A stretch of DNA of 64,000 nucleotides from Flagellimonas flava (GTDB lineage: Bacteria; Bacteroidota; Bacteroidia; Flavobacteriales; Flavobacteriaceae). The translations under genes and the position numbers were made by a program. How positions within the stretch are numbered: the first letter of the stretch is position 1; each line of letters starts with the position of its first letter. Shown piece by piece: positions 49,566 through 59,238 of this stretch. A model generated the notes under the pieces. That model ran no database searches, was not told the DNA's origin, and was given only the letters and a program-made list of their open reading frames with translations. The stretch spans positions 620,001-684,000 of the forward strand of contig NZ_FQWL01000002.1 in the NCBI RefSeq assembly GCF_900129665.1, written 5' to 3'.

Positions 49566-52025
49566 ATGTTTAAAAATCATATTAAAATAGCCTGGAGAAG
49601 CCTTAAAAAACAGCCCTTTTTCACCTTCTTAAATACCTTTGGACTCGCTATTGGAGTAACGGGCGCCATACTTATTTCACTTTATGTTATTGACGAACTT
49701 AGTTATGACACCATGTTCGCTGATGCTGAGCGCATTTACAGGATTAACATTGACAACACCAATGGGGGTGAAACCAATAGATATGCTTCCGTAGCTGCCC
49801 CCCTTGGGCCCACATTGAAGGAGGACTACCCCCAAATTGAAATCGTCACAAGGCTCAATGACTTGGGCAGTATGCTTGTTCGCAAAGCCAATGAGAAAGA
49901 AAGTATAAAGGAAGAGCATGTTATGGCGTCTGACTCAACATTCTTTGAAATGTTTGGGCTGACTCTTTTAAAAGGTGATCCCAGTGTGGCTTTAAAGAAT
50001 CCAGGAACCATGATTCTCACCAAAACTGCTGCTAAAAAACACTTTGGAACTGATCAAGTGTTAGGGCAGACAATGGTTTTTGACGATAAAGATGTCTATA
50101 CCATTACCGGAGTCATTCCGGATATGCCCAAAAATTCATTTTTGAGGGACTTCACTTTTTTAATTTCCATGGGTAGTATTCCGGAAGCAGAAAGTTCATC
50201 ATGGGCCAATTGGAGTTTTTCAACATTCATAAAACTTCATCCTGGCGCAACTATTCAATCCCTTCAAACACCATTGAACACCATTTATGAAGTCTACATG
50301 ATTCCATGGATACAAACCTTTGATCCAAGCATGACTTTACAAAAGTTCAGGGAAAGCCGCAAAGCGTCCGGGAACAATATGGTTTGGAGCACTATTGCCC
50401 TAACGGATATCCATTTAAGCTCCTTGAACCGAAAAGGGGAGCTGAGCTTAAACAATAGCATGGAAAACATCTACATTCTTTCCCTTATTGGTCTGTTTCT
50501 TGTGGTGCTAGCAAGCGTTAATTTCATGAATCTATCAACGGCAGTGGCACTTAAAAGAGCGCAGGAGGTTGGTATTCGGAAAACTTTGGGGTCCAAAAAA
50601 ATTGAGCTCATCAAACAGTTTTTGACCGAAGCAATAACCATTTCATTCCTTTCCCTGCTTCTGGGTCTAATTCTTACAGCAATCGTGCTACCTCTTTTTA
50701 ATGATCTTTCCGGGAAAGATATTGCACTTCCTTTTGGCAATCCTTTCTTCTGGATACTATTGTTTCTTTCGTCGGTGGCATTGGGCCTGTTTTCTGGTTC
50801 GTATCCAGCATTTTTCCTTTCAAGGTTTGCTCCGGTCATGGCCCTCAAAGGCGGCAGCAAAAGTGGTGTAGGGAACAGTAAGCCCAGGAACTATCTGGTA
50901 ATATTCCAGTTTGCCATTTCCATATTTCTCATAGTGGCGACCCTTGTAATTTACCAGCAGATACAGTTTATTCAAAACAAGGACCTTGGTTTTCAAAAAG
51001 ATCAGGTTTTAATTGTTGATGACGTAGATGCTGCTGGAGAACAAATTCAATCTTTAAAACAAGAGATATCCCAACTTAGTAATGTAAAAAGCGTATCCCT
51101 AAGTAGTTTTTTGCCGACTCCTTCTGACCGTAACGGGATTACCTTTTTCCCAGAGTCGGGAAGAGGGGTAAAGCACGATGGCTATATTTTTGAAAAATGG
51201 GGTGTTGACCATGATTATATAAACACCTTAAAAATGAAAATCATTGCTGGAAGAAACTTTGACCAAAAGTTCCCCACAGATTCCACAGCACTGATTCTTA
51301 ATGAGTCTGCAGTGGCCATGCTAGGATTGCGTAATGAAGATGCTCTAGGTGTGAGGCTAACCCACGATTTTAAGCGTGCGGACAAGGAAAACATGGAATA
51401 TTTGACGGTAATCGGCATTATGGAAAATTTTCATTTTGCATCCTTGCGGAACTCCATAAACGCTATGAGTCTTGCTCTGGGCAAAGATGCCGATAAAATG
51501 TTGGTAAAGTTAAACGCTGGCAACTTTGCCAATACAATCACCCAGGTTGAGCAAATTTGGAATACTATAGCGCCAGGTCAACCCTTCCAGTACTATTTTA
51601 TGGATGATTCTTTTAACAACACCTATAGAGCAGAACAGCGACTTGGAAGCATCTTTATTTCATTCACCATCCTGTCCATTATTATCGCATGCTTGGGATT
51701 ATTTGGATTGGCGGCATTCAATGCCGAAAAACGCACCAAAGAAATTGGGATTAGGAAAGTGATGGGTGCCAGTATAAATGAAATCGTCTATTCGCTAACG
51801 GTTGGTTTTCTAAAACTGGTTGGCATTTCCATTTTAGTTTCTATACCAATTGGCTGGTTCGCCATGAATAAATGGTTGGAAGATTTCTCCTATCGGATTG
51901 AAGTGAAATGGTGGATACTTGTCCTTGCGGCTTTTATTGCCGTCGCCATATCCCTGCTTACCGTAAGCTACCAAAGTATTAGAGCAGCCATTGTTAACCC
52001 TGTAAAAAGTCTCCGGACAGATTAA
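49566..52025 (+). CDS. MacB/FtsX-type ABC permease 5
   Basis: An 819-residue permease, the longest complete one, third member of the 3-4-5 subfamily. Coupling motifs are RAQEVGIRKTLGS and RTKEIGIRKVMGASINE. The N-terminus is almost the same at DNA level as permease 4 for the first 100 bases, and the end also matches. Extra length lies in the second periplasmic domain (about residues 470-640). It retains the SLRTD terminus of permease 4. Both FtsX domains look intact. Confidence 0.93.
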   Translation: MFKNHIKIAWRSLKKQPFFTFLNTFGLAIGVTGAILISLYVIDELSYDTMFADAERIYRINIDNTNGGETNRYASVAAPLGPTLKEDYPQIEIVTRLNDLGSMLVRKANEKESIKEEHVMASDSTFFEMFGLTLLKGDPSVALKNPGTMILTKTAAKKHFGTDQVLGQTMVFDDKDVYTITGVIPDMPKNSFLRDFTFLISMGSIPEAESSSWANWSFSTFIKLHPGATIQSLQTPLNTIYEVYMIPWIQTFDPSMTLQKFRESRKASGNNMVWSTIALTDIHLSSLNRKGELSLNNSMENIYILSLIGLFLVVLASVNFMNLSTAVALKRAQEVGIRKTLGSKKIELIKQFLTEAITISFLSLLLGLILTAIVLPLFNDLSGKDIALPFGNPFFWILLFLSSVALGLFSGSYPAFFLSRFAPVMALKGGSKSGVGNSKPRNYLVIFQFAISIFLIVATLVIYQQIQFIQNKDLGFQKDQVLIVDDVDAAGEQIQSLKQEISQLSNVKSVSLSSFLPTPSDRNGITFFPESGRGVKHDGYIFEKWGVDHDYINTLKMKIIAGRNFDQKFPTDSTALILNESAVAMLGLRNEDALGVRLTHDFKRADKENMEYLTVIGIMENFHFASLRNSINAMSLALGKDADKMLVKLNAGNFANTITQVEQIWNTIAPGQPFQYYFMDDSFNNTYRAEQRLGSIFISFTILSIIIACLGLFGLAAFNAEKRTKEIGIRKVMGASINEIVYSLTVGFLKLVGISILVSIPIGWFAMNKWLEDFSYRIEVKWWILVLAAFIAVAISLLTVSYQSIRAAIVNPVKSLRTD

Positions 52026-52039
52026 AAATCAAGCAAAAG

Positions 52040-54412
52040 ATGTTTAAGAACTATCTAAAAACCGCCTGGAGGACCCTTTTAAAGAACAAGGTCTATTTTT
52101 CAATAAACACTATTGGTTTATCCATCGCCATTGCCGTTTCCCTTTTGATGCTGCTTTGGGTTTACGATGAGAAAGGAATGGACAAATATCATGAAAAGGA
52201 CCATCAACTATTCCTGGTAAAAAGGACCATCCCCTTGGAAGATGGAGTGTTCGATGTTTATGATGGCATCTCCTATCCTTTTTTGGATGCCGCAAAGGAC
52301 CAACTACCAGAGGTGGAGGATTATATTACCCTAGGCGCTACTTTTGAGGATAATCTTCGCATTGGGGATACAGATTTTAGAGCCCCGGGAGCCTTTACCA
52401 ATACTGCCTTTTTCAACAGTTTCACGGTACCCATTCTCCTCGGTAATGTTGAGGATCTAGATAACAAACCTGAAGCATTGGCCATTTCAGAACGGTTGGC
52501 CAAGAGGTTTTGGGGAGAGGAATGGGCGAACAAAGCACTCGGCAGCCCGGTTCATATTTACGATAATGGAGATTATGCCGTTGCCTTGGTTTACCAAGAC
52601 TTTCCTTCACAATCCTCCATTCAAAACGATTTCTATTACGGTTTCAAACGGCATCTTAGTCAAAATGATTGGATGTTGGAATGGGGCAACAATGGAATGC
52701 AGGGGGCTTTTTTGATGCGTCCAGATGCCAATAAGCTTGAAGTAGCCCAAAAACTGGAAACCTTGTTCCAAGACAATATATCCGGAGAGTTCAAGGAGGG
52801 TATATTACTGCAGAAGTTTTCAGACAACTATCTCTACAATCAATTTGACGAGCAGGCCAAAGTTGCCGGTGGACGCATCGAGTATGTCCGCATTTTTACC
52901 GTTGCAGCTATTTTTCTGCTCATTATTTCTTGCATCAACTTTATTAACCTTTCCACAGCCTATGCTACTAGGCGAGCTAGTGAGATAGGGGTGAGAAAGG
53001 CCATTGGTGCCAAGAAAAACACCTTGGTAGGCCAGTTTTTTATGGAAACCTCGCTCATCACCTCCACTTCATTTTTAGTTGGATTATTAATTGCCCTTCT
53101 GCTTTTGCCCATGGTAAACACCCTAACCGATAAAACATTAAGCTTGGATTTGAGCCAGCCTTACCTATGGTTGACCTTGGCAGGTGTCTTTCTGTTAACC
53201 ACTTTTTTATCCGGTGCCTATCCGTCATTTGTCATTTCATCCTTCAGGCCAGTTGCTGCCTTGAAAGGATTACGTAAGGAACAAAAAAGCACCACCGCTC
53301 TGAGAAAGGGCTTGGTAGTATTACAATTCTCCATGGCATTGCTCCTCATCATTTCCGCTTTGGTCATTCAGAAACAGATAAATTATGTTAATCAAAAAGA
53401 TCTGGGCATAGCCAAAAACCACATTATATCCATTCATCAAGATGAGGTGCTTACCCAAAAGTATGAGGCACTAAAAAATGAACTTATGAATTCAGAGGGA
53501 ATTGTGGATGTCACCTTGGTAGGTCCATCACCGCTTTCAACACCAGCTTCCAGTAGTGGGGTCAGTTGGCCAGGGAAATCCCAAGAGCAGGAAAATGTGG
53601 AATTTGCACTTCTATGGACCGCCCATAATTTCCCTCAGGCTTTTGACATTCCCATGGCAAATGGCACATACTACAGGGAAGGCACACAAGACACTCTAAA
53701 TTTGGTGATCAACCAAACTGCCGCCGACCTAATGAATTTGGGAGATGACCCCATCGGAAAAACCATTCAATTTTGGGGTGGCCAAAGGCATATCATTGGG
53801 GTTTTAAAAGATTTTCACAACCGATCACTTTACGAGCCCATCCAACCAACAGTATTTCTCTTGGACCCCAATGATGCAGGGGAAATGTTTGTGAAATTGG
53901 AAGGAGCAAAAACTGAGGATGCCCTGGCTTCTGTGCAGGCGGTTTTTAAAAAGGTCTTACCGAACAATCCACTTCACTATGAATTTATTGATCAAGAATA
54001 TGCCGCAAATTACAAAGCCGAAACACTTACAGGCACTTTGGCCAGGTACTTCGCGTTCATATCCATCCTGCTATCATGTCTTGGCCTTTTTGGTTTAGCT
54101 ACGTTTACTGCCAAGGAGCGGACCAAGGAAATTGGGATTAGAAAAGTTCTGGGCGCCAGTGTTCGGAATATTACCATGCTTGTTTCCAAAGACTTTTTTA
54201 AACTGATCGCCATAGCCATTCTCATTGCGTCACCCATGGCCTATTATTTTATGAGTATCTGGCTAAGCGACTTTGCCTACAGAATCAACATTCCTGCCTT
54301 CGCCTTTGTGTTGGCGGGGGGCATAACCTTATTGGTGGCCTTGTTCACTATTAGTTTTCAGGCCATAAAATCGGCAACTGCCAACCCGGTCAACAGCATA
54401 CGAACCGAATAA
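52040..54412 (+). CDS. MacB/FtsX-type ABC permease 6
   Basis: A 790-residue permease not close to the two subfamilies before it. The N-terminus is MFKNYLKTAWRTLLKNKVYFSINTIGLSIAIAVSLLML, and the first coupling motif is RASEIGVRKAIGAKKNTL, where GA replaces the usual GS. The second motif is RTKEIGIRKVLGASVRN. First FtsX helices begin near residue 287, the last near 672. It ends SIRTE rather than SLRTE. The 14-nt gap is the shortest in the array, which is consistent with co-translation. Confidence 0.92.
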   Translation: MFKNYLKTAWRTLLKNKVYFSINTIGLSIAIAVSLLMLLWVYDEKGMDKYHEKDHQLFLVKRTIPLEDGVFDVYDGISYPFLDAAKDQLPEVEDYITLGATFEDNLRIGDTDFRAPGAFTNTAFFNSFTVPILLGNVEDLDNKPEALAISERLAKRFWGEEWANKALGSPVHIYDNGDYAVALVYQDFPSQSSIQNDFYYGFKRHLSQNDWMLEWGNNGMQGAFLMRPDANKLEVAQKLETLFQDNISGEFKEGILLQKFSDNYLYNQFDEQAKVAGGRIEYVRIFTVAAIFLLIISCINFINLSTAYATRRASEIGVRKAIGAKKNTLVGQFFMETSLITSTSFLVGLLIALLLLPMVNTLTDKTLSLDLSQPYLWLTLAGVFLLTTFLSGAYPSFVISSFRPVAALKGLRKEQKSTTALRKGLVVLQFSMALLLIISALVIQKQINYVNQKDLGIAKNHIISIHQDEVLTQKYEALKNELMNSEGIVDVTLVGPSPLSTPASSSGVSWPGKSQEQENVEFALLWTAHNFPQAFDIPMANGTYYREGTQDTLNLVINQTAADLMNLGDDPIGKTIQFWGGQRHIIGVLKDFHNRSLYEPIQPTVFLLDPNDAGEMFVKLEGAKTEDALASVQAVFKKVLPNNPLHYEFIDQEYAANYKAETLTGTLARYFAFISILLSCLGLFGLATFTAKERTKEIGIRKVLGASVRNITMLVSKDFFKLIAIAILIASPMAYYFMSIWLSDFAYRINIPAFAFVLAGGITLLVALFTISFQAIKSATANPVNSIRTE

Positions 54413-54436
54413 ATCAATCAATCAAAAAATAAAGCC

Positions 54437-56836
54437 ATGTTTAAGAACTATTTGAAAATTGCCTGGAGAAATCTCATCAAAAACAAAGCTTACACCCTTA
54501 TCAATATAGGAGGGCTTGCCCTGGGAATGGCCGTGACCTTGATTATTGGGCTTTGGATGCAGGATGAGCTCACCCACAATAATTACTTCACCCATAAGGA
54601 TAGAATTGCCCAAGTATTCCAGTCCCAGACCTTTAATGGTCGTACCGGAACCGGACCAGCTATCCCAAGGCCCTTGGAGAAGACACTTCGGGAAAGCTAT
54701 GGCGACAATTTCAAACACTTGGTCATGTGTTCTTGGGACAACGATAAATACTTGAAATACAAAGATGTCAGTATTTCTCGAACCGGGCATTTTATGCAAA
54801 AGGATGGTCCAGAGCTATTGGATCTAAAAATCATAAAAGGTGAAATGGATGGGTTGAGGGAAATCAATTCCATCATGCTCAATGAAACTACCGCGAAAGC
54901 CATTTTTGGCGATGAAGAACCCATAGGCAAAGTTCTTAAAATGAACAACCTCAACGACATGATGGTCACCGCGGTTTATGAGGATATCCCCTTCAACAAT
55001 TCCTTCACGGTGGCCGATTGGTTGATGCCTTGGGACAAGTATGTGGCCAATCAGGAATGGGTACAAAATGCCGAGGAAAATTGGGGCAATAACTCATTTC
55101 AGATGTTCGTGCAAATTGCGGACAACACCTCCATGGATAAAATTACATCCATCATCAAGAATGTTAAGAAAGATCTGAACGAGGAAACAGCAGAGTTCAA
55201 TCCACAGCTGTTTCTTTTTCCTATGAAAGACTGGCACTTAAAAAGCAACTTTGAAAACGGGAAGCAAGTTGGCGGAAGAATAAAGTACGTATGGTTGTTT
55301 GGAATCATCGGGGTTTTTGTGCTATTACTGGCCTGTATAAACTTTATGAACCTCAGCACGGCTCGTTCCGAGAAAAGGGCAAAGGAAGTTGGTATTCGCA
55401 AATCCATTGGCTCCCAAAGAGGACAGTTGATCTCCCAGTTTTTAAGCGAATCTTTTTTGGTAGTCCTCTTCGCTTTTTTCATTTCGGTCCTCATCGTTCT
55501 TATTTCCATTAACGGGTTCAATGAGCTGGCCAAAAAGGAAATAGAATTTCCTTGGAGCAGTGTTACTTTTTGGTCTACTTCGCTTCTTTTTGTACTTTTC
55601 ACAGCGCTTTTAGCGGGCAGTTATCCTGCGCTCTATCTGTCTTCTTTCAAACCGGTAAAGGTGCTGAAGGGGACCTTTAAGGCTGGAAAATATGCCGGGT
55701 TGCCGCGGAAAATATTGGTGGTCCTTCAGTTTACGGTTTCCGTGGCCTTCATCATTGGTACCGTAATTGTAATGCAGCAAATCAATTTTGCCAAAAACAG
55801 GCCCATCGGTTATGACAAGGAAGGATTGATTCAGGTACCCACCTTCAGTGAAGACTTCAGAGGTAAATATGAACTTATGCGAAACGAGTTTATGTCTTCC
55901 AATGCCGTTGTCGAAATGTCATCTTCCAGTAGCCCAACAACTCGGGTTTGGTCCAACAGAAGTGGTTATACATGGGAGGGAAAGCCCGATGGTTTTCAAG
56001 AAGATTTTGCCTGGACCGATGTATCCCCGGAATATGCCAAGTCCCTAAACCTCAAAATCGTGGCCGGAAGAGATTTTTCAAGGGAATTTGCCACGGATTC
56101 GACCGCAGTGTTGATCAATGAAACTGCAGTTAAATATATGGGGGTCGAAAATCCGGTTGGAATGTTATTGCGCGATAGTGATGAAGAAGACCCAGAGCCT
56201 CCTCTAAAGATTATTGGAGTGTTACAGGATATTATTGCCCAATCTCCTTATGAGCCGGTAAAACAGGCATTATATGTGTACGACAAGGATGGCGAAAGCA
56301 GTTTTTACAATCTTCGCTTGAACCCAAAACAAAGTGCGGGACAGAGCTTGGCCGTTGTTGAACGCATCTTTAAAGAACACTTCCCTGACCTTCCTTTTCA
56401 ATATGATTTTGTAGATGAAGAATATGGGAAAAAGTTTGCGGCCGAGGAACGAGTGGGCGCCCTATCTGGAATTTTTACCGCCCTTGCCATTTTGATCAGC
56501 TGTTTGGGGCTATTTGGCCTAACGTCATTCGTCGCAGAACAACGAACTAAGGAAATAGGGGTGCGCAAGGTGCTTGGTGCCACCGTATTCAACGTCTGGA
56601 ACATGCTTTCCAAAGATTTCCTAAAACTGGTTGTGGTATCCTGTTTTATTGCAGTGCCCATTGCCTATTATGTTATGAACGGATGGCTTCAGGAATATCC
56701 CTATAGAGTCATCCTGGAGTGGTGGATTTTTGCCCTGGCCATGCTAGGGGCCATGTTTGTGACCGTCCTTACGGTAAGTTTTCAAGCGATACGCGCGGCG
56801 AGGTCCAACCCAATTCAAAGTTTAAGGACGGAATGA
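54437..56836 (+). CDS. MacB/FtsX-type ABC permease 7
   Basis: A 799-residue permease. N-terminal MFKNYLKIAWRNLIKNKAYTLINIGGLALGMAVTLIIGL holds TM1. First coupling motif RAKEVGIRKSIGSQRGQ and second RTKEIGVRKVLGATVFN are intact. The pre-FtsX2 region FQYDFVDEEYGKKFAAEERVGALSGIF differs from the 3-5 group in keeping YGKK. It ends QSLRTE. The gap of 24 nt is A-rich with ATCAATCAATCAAAAA, a variant of the leader shared by the array. Confidence 0.92.
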   Translation: MFKNYLKIAWRNLIKNKAYTLINIGGLALGMAVTLIIGLWMQDELTHNNYFTHKDRIAQVFQSQTFNGRTGTGPAIPRPLEKTLRESYGDNFKHLVMCSWDNDKYLKYKDVSISRTGHFMQKDGPELLDLKIIKGEMDGLREINSIMLNETTAKAIFGDEEPIGKVLKMNNLNDMMVTAVYEDIPFNNSFTVADWLMPWDKYVANQEWVQNAEENWGNNSFQMFVQIADNTSMDKITSIIKNVKKDLNEETAEFNPQLFLFPMKDWHLKSNFENGKQVGGRIKYVWLFGIIGVFVLLLACINFMNLSTARSEKRAKEVGIRKSIGSQRGQLISQFLSESFLVVLFAFFISVLIVLISINGFNELAKKEIEFPWSSVTFWSTSLLFVLFTALLAGSYPALYLSSFKPVKVLKGTFKAGKYAGLPRKILVVLQFTVSVAFIIGTVIVMQQINFAKNRPIGYDKEGLIQVPTFSEDFRGKYELMRNEFMSSNAVVEMSSSSSPTTRVWSNRSGYTWEGKPDGFQEDFAWTDVSPEYAKSLNLKIVAGRDFSREFATDSTAVLINETAVKYMGVENPVGMLLRDSDEEDPEPPLKIIGVLQDIIAQSPYEPVKQALYVYDKDGESSFYNLRLNPKQSAGQSLAVVERIFKEHFPDLPFQYDFVDEEYGKKFAAEERVGALSGIFTALAILISCLGLFGLTSFVAEQRTKEIGVRKVLGATVFNVWNMLSKDFLKLVVVSCFIAVPIAYYVMNGWLQEYPYRVILEWWIFALAMLGAMFVTVLTVSFQAIRAARSNPIQSLRTE

Positions 56837-56857
56837 TCAATCAAAAAGAAAAAAATC

Positions 56858-59221
56858 ATGTTTAGGAACTATTTGAAAATTGCTTGGAGAAACTTTATCC
56901 AACATAAATGGTACTCCTTCTTGAACATTGGGGGGCTGGCCATAGGCATGGCCTGCAGTATATTAATTCTCTTATGGGTCCAAAGCGAATCCAGTTATGA
57001 TACTTTTCATGACAATGCGGATGAGTTATACCGATTGACATCAATTGCCAGCGAAGATTTTAAGGCTGCGGTAAGTCCGGCAGGCATGATAGAGGCACTG
57101 CCAGAGCTTATTCCTGAGATTGAAGCTGGTGTTAGGCTAAGCTCGCCATTTAAAGCCCTGTTCGAAGCTGACAATCAAAAATTTAAGGAAGAGTCCGCCT
57201 TCTATGTAGATGCTAATTTTTTGGATGTTTTTACTTTTCCATTGGTCAAAGGAGATTCCAAAAAAGCTTTGGTCCAACCGGATGGTATTCTGGTTACCGA
57301 AGATGTCGCAGTAAAATTCTTCGGCACCACAAATGCATTGGGGAAAACCATAAAAGTCGACAACAATGATGTTTTCACCGTAACTGGTATTCTTGAAAAC
57401 ATTCCAACCAATTCCCATTTACAGTTCGACATTTTACTGCCGATGTCCTACAATGCCAAAACCAATACCGATCTGATCAATAAAGTATGGGATAGTTTTA
57501 ATTTTTATGGATATTTCCAATTCAAGAAAAACACCATTACCTCTCAGGAAGATTTGGACGCGATTATTGATCGTATCAATCAGGTTTATTCTTCAAGAAA
57601 CGAATTTGAAATCACATTCAATCTTCAGCCGCTCAAGGATATCCATCTGCATTCGGATTTGCAAATTGATGTTGGCGGTCACGGCAACATACAATATGTA
57701 AACATATTCCTTATCGTAGCATTTATTATTCTAATAGTGGCTTGCATCAATTATATGAATCTGGCTACCGCTAGATCCGCAAGAAGAGCTAAGGAAGTTG
57801 GTTTACGAAAGGTCATTGGTGCTGGAAGGCGACAACTTGTCCTTCAATTTTTGGGAGAATCTACCATTGTATCCTTCGTTTCTTTACTCCTTGCCATTGG
57901 CTTGGTTTATATATTGCTGCCTTCTTTCAACGAACTTGCCCAAAAAGAACTCACTTTTCAGTTGGGAGACCCAATGGTTTGGATAGCGCTTTTAACCATT
58001 GCCCTGATAACAGGTGTTATTTCCGGTAGTTATCCCGCACTGTTTCTTTCCAAGTTCAGACCAGTTAGAGTGTTGAAAGGCAGATTGAAACTGTCAAAGT
58101 CCAATCTTGTTTTTCGCAATGGATTGGTGGTTTCACAATTTGTGATTTCAGTTTTGTTGCTTGTTGGCACTATAGTAATCTATAAACAACTGAATTTTAT
58201 CAAGGACAAAAATTTAGGGTTTGATAAATCCAACCTCATATATGTTCCCATGGAAGGAGAAATATGGGGAAAAATGGAAGCCTTGCGAACTGCATTGGCT
58301 GAAAATGCTTTAACGAAAGATTTTTCCATAATGTCCGATCTGCCTTCCAATCTGCTTACCGGAGATTTTGCCATCCATTGGGAGGGCAAGGACCCAAACC
58401 AGCAGATTCTTTTTCCAAACATTCGTGCAGATGAAGACTTTTTGGATGTTTTTCAAATGAGTCTTTTAAACGGCAGAAGCTTTTCAAAAAACTCTTCGGA
58501 GAACAATGACTACATCATCAATGAAACCGCGGTAAGAATCATGGGAATGGATATTGAAAGTGCAATCGGTAAAAGCCTAACCTTTCGGGGAGACAAAGGA
58601 ACCATTATAGGGGTTGTCAAGGATTTCAACTTTAAACCGCTCCAATATGCCATTGAACCACTAGTTCTACAACATGCAAAACGAGGGAATCTTACCGTAA
58701 TTAAAGCAGCTCCCAACAGCACTGAAAATACTATTGCCGCTCTGGAGAAAATCTATGGCACCTTGAATCCCGCCTACCCCTTGTCGTACAATTTTGTTGA
58801 TTCCAATTTGGATGCCCAGTACAAAGGGGAGCAGCAAATGGGGGCAATATTCAATGTGTTTGCATTGCTGGCCATTTTTATTTCCTGTATGGGACTTTAC
58901 GGTCTCTCTGCCTTTATGGCGGAACAACGGTTTAAAGAAATTGGGATTAGAAAGGTTTTAGGAGCAAGTGCCTTAAGACTTGTGAACATGCTTTCCCAAG
59001 ATTTTCTAAGGCTGGTCTTTATGGCCTTTGTATTGGCCTTACCTATAGCGTGGTATGTTATGAAACAATGGCTACAAGGATTTGCGTTTCATATAGAATT
59101 GCAATGGTGGATGTTTCTTCTGGCAGGTTTAATCGTGTTGATCATAGCCCTTTCAACCGTGAGTTATCAAAGTTTAAGGGCTTCGCTTGCCAATCCCATA
59201 AAAAGTTTACGAACCGAATAA
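56858..59221 (+). CDS. MacB/FtsX-type ABC permease 8
   Basis: A 787-residue permease, the shortest complete member. It starts MFRNYLKIAWRNFIQHKWYSFLNIGGLAIGMACSILILL. The first coupling motif is RAKEVGLRKVIGAGRRQLV and the second RFKEIGIRKVLGASALR. The second periplasmic domain is the shortest of the array. It ends KSLRTE. Its last 172 bp overlap, in another frame, an open extension of the next gene that I do not take as coding. Confidence 0.92.
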   Translation: MFRNYLKIAWRNFIQHKWYSFLNIGGLAIGMACSILILLWVQSESSYDTFHDNADELYRLTSIASEDFKAAVSPAGMIEALPELIPEIEAGVRLSSPFKALFEADNQKFKEESAFYVDANFLDVFTFPLVKGDSKKALVQPDGILVTEDVAVKFFGTTNALGKTIKVDNNDVFTVTGILENIPTNSHLQFDILLPMSYNAKTNTDLINKVWDSFNFYGYFQFKKNTITSQEDLDAIIDRINQVYSSRNEFEITFNLQPLKDIHLHSDLQIDVGGHGNIQYVNIFLIVAFIILIVACINYMNLATARSARRAKEVGLRKVIGAGRRQLVLQFLGESTIVSFVSLLLAIGLVYILLPSFNELAQKELTFQLGDPMVWIALLTIALITGVISGSYPALFLSKFRPVRVLKGRLKLSKSNLVFRNGLVVSQFVISVLLLVGTIVIYKQLNFIKDKNLGFDKSNLIYVPMEGEIWGKMEALRTALAENALTKDFSIMSDLPSNLLTGDFAIHWEGKDPNQQILFPNIRADEDFLDVFQMSLLNGRSFSKNSSENNDYIINETAVRIMGMDIESAIGKSLTFRGDKGTIIGVVKDFNFKPLQYAIEPLVLQHAKRGNLTVIKAAPNSTENTIAALEKIYGTLNPAYPLSYNFVDSNLDAQYKGEQQMGAIFNVFALLAIFISCMGLYGLSAFMAEQRFKEIGIRKVLGASALRLVNMLSQDFLRLVFMAFVLALPIAWYVMKQWLQGFAFHIELQWWMFLLAGLIVLIIALSTVSYQSLRASLANPIKSLRTE

Positions 59222-59238
59222 TCCAAAACAAAAGAACC

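Noticed and set aside
59050..59238. 63-codon upstream extension of permease 9
   Set aside because: It overlaps the coding end of permease 8 in another frame and lacks similarity to the conserved MFKNYLKIAW start.
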